Under the pieces are notes generated by a model. That model searched no databases. It was not told the DNA's origin and saw only the letters and a program-made list of their open reading frames with translations. Shown here piece after piece: positions 61,137 to 64,000 of a stretch of 64,000 nt of DNA. The stretch's first letter is position 1. Each line of letters starts with the position of its first letter. The position numbers and the translations under genes were made by a program. Source of the DNA: Prevotellaceae bacterium UBA6398 (GTDB lineage: Bacteria > Bacteroidota > Bacteroidia > Bacteroidales > Bacteroidaceae); contig DJQA01000015.1 of assembly GCA_002437495.1 (NCBI GenBank), forward strand, positions 1-64,000. The letters run 5' to 3'.

Positions 61137-62006
61137 TTAATTGTTGTTTCCTTCTTTGGGCGCCTTGTCTATAAGGTCCATGAATTGGTCGAGTTTCGGA
61201 GTGATGATTATCTGTGTGCGACGGTTGCGCTGTTTTCCGAGCTCGCTGTCATTTGTTGTTAGTGGATTGTATTCTCCGCGACCACCGGCGGTTAAACGCT
61301 TGGGGTCAATGCCGTAGTTGTTTTGCAGGTATTGCACCACGCTTGATGCCCTGAGACAGCTCAAATCCCAATTGTTACGTATGTTTTGTCGGCTTATGGG
61401 CACATTGTCGGTGTTGCCTTCTACTAACACATCGTAGTCTTTGTAGTCCTTTATGATTTTTGCGATTTTGCTAAGCGTTTCGGCTGCGCGGTCGTTGATT
61501 TCGTAGCTGCCGCTCTTGTATAGCATGTTGTCGGCGAGTGAAATGTATACCACTCCTTTAAGCACTTGTACATTAACCTCCTTTTGCTCACTTTGCGAGA
61601 GGGAGCGGGTGAGGTTATTTGTCAGCACCAAGTTCAGCGAGTCGCTCTTGCTCTTAACTTCAACCAAATGACGTATGTATTGGTTCGACTCGTTTATTTG
61701 GTCTACAAGTTTCGAAATGTTCATGTTTGTCTGACTGCCTGCCGTGAGGCTCTTGTCGAGCGATGACTGCAATTTTGCGTAATCTTTGCGGGCCTGCGAA
61801 AGCTGGTCCTCCAAACTTGAAACGCGCGCCTTGCTCGCTGCCAGTTGCGATTGCACGTTGGCGAGTTTGTCCTTTGTGTTCTGATAGTTAGTTGAGAGTA
61901 CCTTATTTTCGTTTTGGCAATTTTCCAAACTTTTTTTGCTCGCGCAGCTGCTCAACAAAATACCTGCCACTATGAGCGGTACAAACAATAAAGCGTTCTT
62001 TTTCAT
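61137..62006 (-). CDS. OmpA-family peptidoglycan-binding lipoprotein
   Basis: The protein is 289 aa. A lipobox (LIVAGILLSSCASKK, Cys21) is followed by a coiled coil to about residue 135 (NVQSQLAASKARVSSLEDQL). The C-terminal OmpA/MotB domain has YEINDRAAETLSKIAKII, VLVEGNTDNVPIS, LSCLRASSVVQYLQ and GRGEYNPLTTNDSELGKQRN, with the Asp and Arg that bind diaminopimelate. It should tether the outer membrane to peptidoglycan. A -7 box TATTTTTG is at 62040-62047. Confidence 0.93.
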   Translation of the reverse strand: MKKNALLFVPLIVAGILLSSCASKKSLENCQNENKVLSTNYQNTKDKLANVQSQLAASKARVSSLEDQLSQARKDYAKLQSSLDKSLTAGSQTNMNISKLVDQINESNQYIRHLVEVKSKSDSLNLVLTNNLTRSLSQSEQKEVNVQVLKGVVYISLADNMLYKSGSYEINDRAAETLSKIAKIIKDYKDYDVLVEGNTDNVPISRQNIRNNWDLSCLRASSVVQYLQNNYGIDPKRLTAGGRGEYNPLTTNDSELGKQRNRRTQIIITPKLDQFMDLIDKAPKEGNNN

Positions 62007-62168
62007 TGTTTTTGTTCTTTAATGCGTTATTAATCATGCCAAAAATATAAATAAAATACGGAATGCAGTCTGTGTGAGGATGATTTTAATCTTTATTGTG
62101 CTGCAATGCGCCGTATTACACATATTTTAAGTGATGCAATCTTTAGGTCTTTACGAACAATTGTGCAA

Positions 62169-62681
62169 CTACACGGTTTCGGCGATTTCGTCAAGCTCCT
62201 TTCGTATTTTGTCGCCGTGTGGACAGTCTTTGGCAATGTGTCCTATTGGTATTATGGCCACAGCCTCGAAGTTTTCGCGGGGAAATTGGCGGCTTACAGC
62301 CTCGGTGTCGTAGTTGCACACCCAGCAAGTTCCTAGTCCGCGCTCTGTTGCGGCAAGACACAGGTGTTCTGTGGCGATGGCAACGTCAATGTCGCCATGG
62401 GGCTTGCCATCGTATTGGCGCACCCAGTTCGTGGAAGTGTCTTTCATGCAGATAATATATAAAGGTGCGGATTTGAACCATTCGCGGTTGTAACACTCCC
62501 TGAGTTTTGACTTGCTTTCTTCAGAAGCCACCACGATGAATTTCCATGGCTGTCTGTTGCAGGCCGATGGAGCCAGGCGTGCGGCGTTGAGAATGTAATC
62601 GAGGTCGCATTGGCTTACAGGCTGACCGGTGAATTTTCGCGCTGAGAAGCGCCTTTTGCTCAATTCTAAAAAATCAGACAT
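62169..62681 (-). CDS. Nitroreductase-family FMN oxidoreductase
   Basis: The protein is 170 aa, a small NfsB-like member. SKRRFSARKFTGQPV provides the Arg-rich FMN phosphate site; ARLAPSACNRQPWKFIVV and ERGLGTCWVCNYD are the conserved substrate and FMN blocks. It reduces nitro compounds or quinones with NAD(P)H. It begins 4 bp after the SulP transporter stop, so the two share an operon. Confidence 0.9.
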   Translation of the reverse strand: MSDFLELSKRRFSARKFTGQPVSQCDLDYILNAARLAPSACNRQPWKFIVVASEESKSKLRECYNREWFKSAPLYIICMKDTSTNWVRQYDGKPHGDIDVAIATEHLCLAATERGLGTCWVCNYDTEAVSRQFPRENFEAVAIIPIGHIAKDCPHGDKIRKELDEIAETV

Positions 62682-62685
62682 GGTT

Positions 62686-64000
62686 TTATTTATTTTTTTC
62701 TTTGGTTATTTCTTCTGCACGTTTAAGAGCTTTGCTAATGTGGTCGCAGATGTTTTCTTTTCCCAGCAGGTCGTAAAATCTTGCGCGTTCCAGTTGGGCG
62801 TTAACTTTTTCGTTTACTCCGGAGAGTACAATTTGTATGCCCTCTTTTTTGCTCATTAGGCACAGGTTGGTTAGGTTGTGAATGCCCGTTGAGTCGACAA
62901 ACGGCACCTTTCGCATTCGTATTATGCGCACTTTAGGTCGGTCGCCGAATGTCGCCATTACTTCCTCAAACTTGTTTCCTGCCCCGAAGAAATACGGGCC
63001 GTTTATTTCATATACTTCTACATCCTTAGGTATTGTGTAGTGGTCGAGGTTCGTGGCAAGAAAGTCGAATTCCTTGTTAAGGTCTATTTCGTCATCCGTA
63101 ATGGCTTTCACATCTGTTGTTTCGGCCATTCGCTTCATGAATAGCAGGCAGGCTATTATCAGCCCTACCTCAATGGCAACCGTGAGGTCGAAAATTATTG
63201 TCAGGAAAAATGTGATAAGCAGCACTGTAACATCGCTTTTGGGGTTTTTCATAAGAGCCATGAACGAACGCCAGCCACACATGCCGTAGCTTACAACAAC
63301 CAGCACTCCCGCAAGGCACGCCATTGGTATGTATTTTGCAAATGGCATTAGGAAAAGGAATATAAGCAGCAGCACTATTGCATGTATTATTCCTGCCACC
63401 GGGGTTTTGCCGCCGTTGTTTATGTTGGTCATTGTGCGTGCAATCGCTCCTGTGGCGGGGATGCCGCCAAAAAGCGGGGATGCTATGTTGGCAAGCCCTT
63501 GAGCCACAAGCTCGGTGTTTGAGTCGTGGTGGTCGCCCGTAACGCCATCGGCAACCGTGGCCGATAGCAAAGACTCGATGGCTCCTAGTATGGCTATTGT
63601 TATGGCCGGAGATACGAGACTTTTTACAGTGTCCCAATTCATGTCGGGGATTTGGGCTTTCGGAAGCACATTACTTATGGCAAAGCGGTCGCCTATGGTC
63701 TCTATAGACGATATGCCCGCAAAATTCTTGAGCAGCATTGCCACTATGGTCATTAGTATGATAGCGACGAGTGAGCCGGGGATTTTTTTGCTGAACTTAG
63801 GGGTTATTGCTATTATGGCAATGCTCGCAACGCCTATTAGTGCGCACCATATGTCGATTGTGTTGAAGTTTTGCAAATACACGCCCCATTTTTCAATGAA
63901 GTCGGATGGGTTTGACGGCAGAGAGAGACCGAAGAGATCTTTTATCTGTGTGGTGAAAATGGTTACGGCTATTCCGCTTGTGAAGCCGACAACAATGGGG
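62686..64000 (-). CDS. SulP-family anion transporter with STAS domain, 5' end outside window
   Basis: Reading continues from the right edge (PIVVGFTSGIAVTIFTTQIK) through to the stop at 62686, about 437 residues. Hydrophobic SulP helices include the signature GGIPATGAIARTMTNI, then FMPFAKYIPMACLAGVL-type segments. The C-terminal STAS domain has RIIRMRKVPFVDSTGIHNL with the usual Asp-Ser-Thr. SulP proteins carry sulfate, bicarbonate or dicarboxylates; the substrate is not clear. The N-terminal helices are missing from this window. The GTG at 63882 is internal and not the start. Confidence 0.93.
   Translation of the reverse strand, partial: PIVVGFTSGIAVTIFTTQIKDLFGLSLPSNPSDFIEKWGVYLQNFNTIDIWCALIGVASIAIIAITPKFSKKIPGSLVAIILMTIVAMLLKNFAGISSIETIGDRFAISNVLPKAQIPDMNWDTVKSLVSPAITIAILGAIESLLSATVADGVTGDHHDSNTELVAQGLANIASPLFGGIPATGAIARTMTNINNGGKTPVAGIIHAIVLLLIFLFLMPFAKYIPMACLAGVLVVVSYGMCGWRSFMALMKNPKSDVTVLLITFFLTIIFDLTVAIEVGLIIACLLFMKRMAETTDVKAITDDEIDLNKEFDFLATNLDHYTIPKDVEVYEINGPYFFGAGNKFEEVMATFGDRPKVRIIRMRKVPFVDSTGIHNLTNLCLMSKKEGIQIVLSGVNEKVNAQLERARFYDLLGKENICDHISKALKRAEEITKEKNK

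Noticed and set aside
62686..63882. SulP transporter starting at GTG 63882
   Set aside because: The frame continues without a stop to the window edge and codes for further SulP sequence, so the start is outside.

Overview
The window looks like a chromosomal segment of a Gram-negative gut-type Bacteroidota, most likely Bacteroidales. Evidence: a fused MurF-Alr enzyme, DUF4301, DUF3078, DUF4348 and GSCFA proteins, a CarboxypepD-type TonB-dependent receptor, a BspA-type leucine-rich-repeat protein, Kdo synthesis genes, GH3/GH27/GH127 enzymes, and promoters of the Bacteroides form TTTG-N19/20-TAnnTTTG upstream of several genes. No rRNA, tRNA, CRISPR array, integrase or transposase was seen.

Layout. 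1-5.4 kb: a truncated LRR surface protein (-), a TonB-dependent receptor (+), and two decayed YiiX-like amidase fragments. 5.4-13.3 kb: DUF308 membrane protein, histidine phosphatase, then a minus-strand operon ispE / flavodoxin-ferredoxin protein / glycosyltransferase / mfd, and a rubredoxin. 13.3-18.7 kb: GH3 beta-glucosidase, HAD phosphatase, panB, MFS transporter. 18.9-21.4 kb: an accessory locus with an EcoRI-type adenine methyltransferase beside a DUF262-HNH nuclease, followed by a 6S-like structured RNA candidate. 21.5-31 kb: pheS, DUF4348 lipoprotein / murB / MBL hydrolase, GH27, an Asn/Arg-rich secreted protein, a histidine kinase. 31-42.5 kb: DUF5686 protein with a RelA-type synthetase that has lost its hydrolase residues, a LytS/LytTR two-component pair, and a complete TolC-MacA-MacB-type export operon. 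42.5-48.5 kb: ribE, then kdsA-kdsD-phospholipase D-unknown-carboxynorspermidine dehydrogenase. 48.8-57.2 kb: GH127, DUF4301, a Nudix/ADP-ribosylglycohydrolase fusion, a WecA-like transferase, DUF3078 and a secreted nuclease. 57.3-64 kb: MurF-Alr, GSCFA, OmpA lipoprotein, nitroreductase and a SulP transporter cut by the window edge.

The most unusual signal is not a gene. Twelve intergenic arrays, about one per 5 kb, are built from 3-5 imperfect 15-bp palindromes (consensus near CTACATC-N-GATGTAG) joined by A/T tracts. I located 48 units, and all 36 neighbouring unit centres are exactly 21 bp apart, which is two helical turns. The arrays share a polar left flank containing TTGCAA and lie only at transcription-unit boundaries, never inside an operon. 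Three continue into a second dispersed repeat based on GGGGCGTATTGCATACG. Mobile repeat, phased protein-binding array or bidirectional transcript-end element all remain possible.
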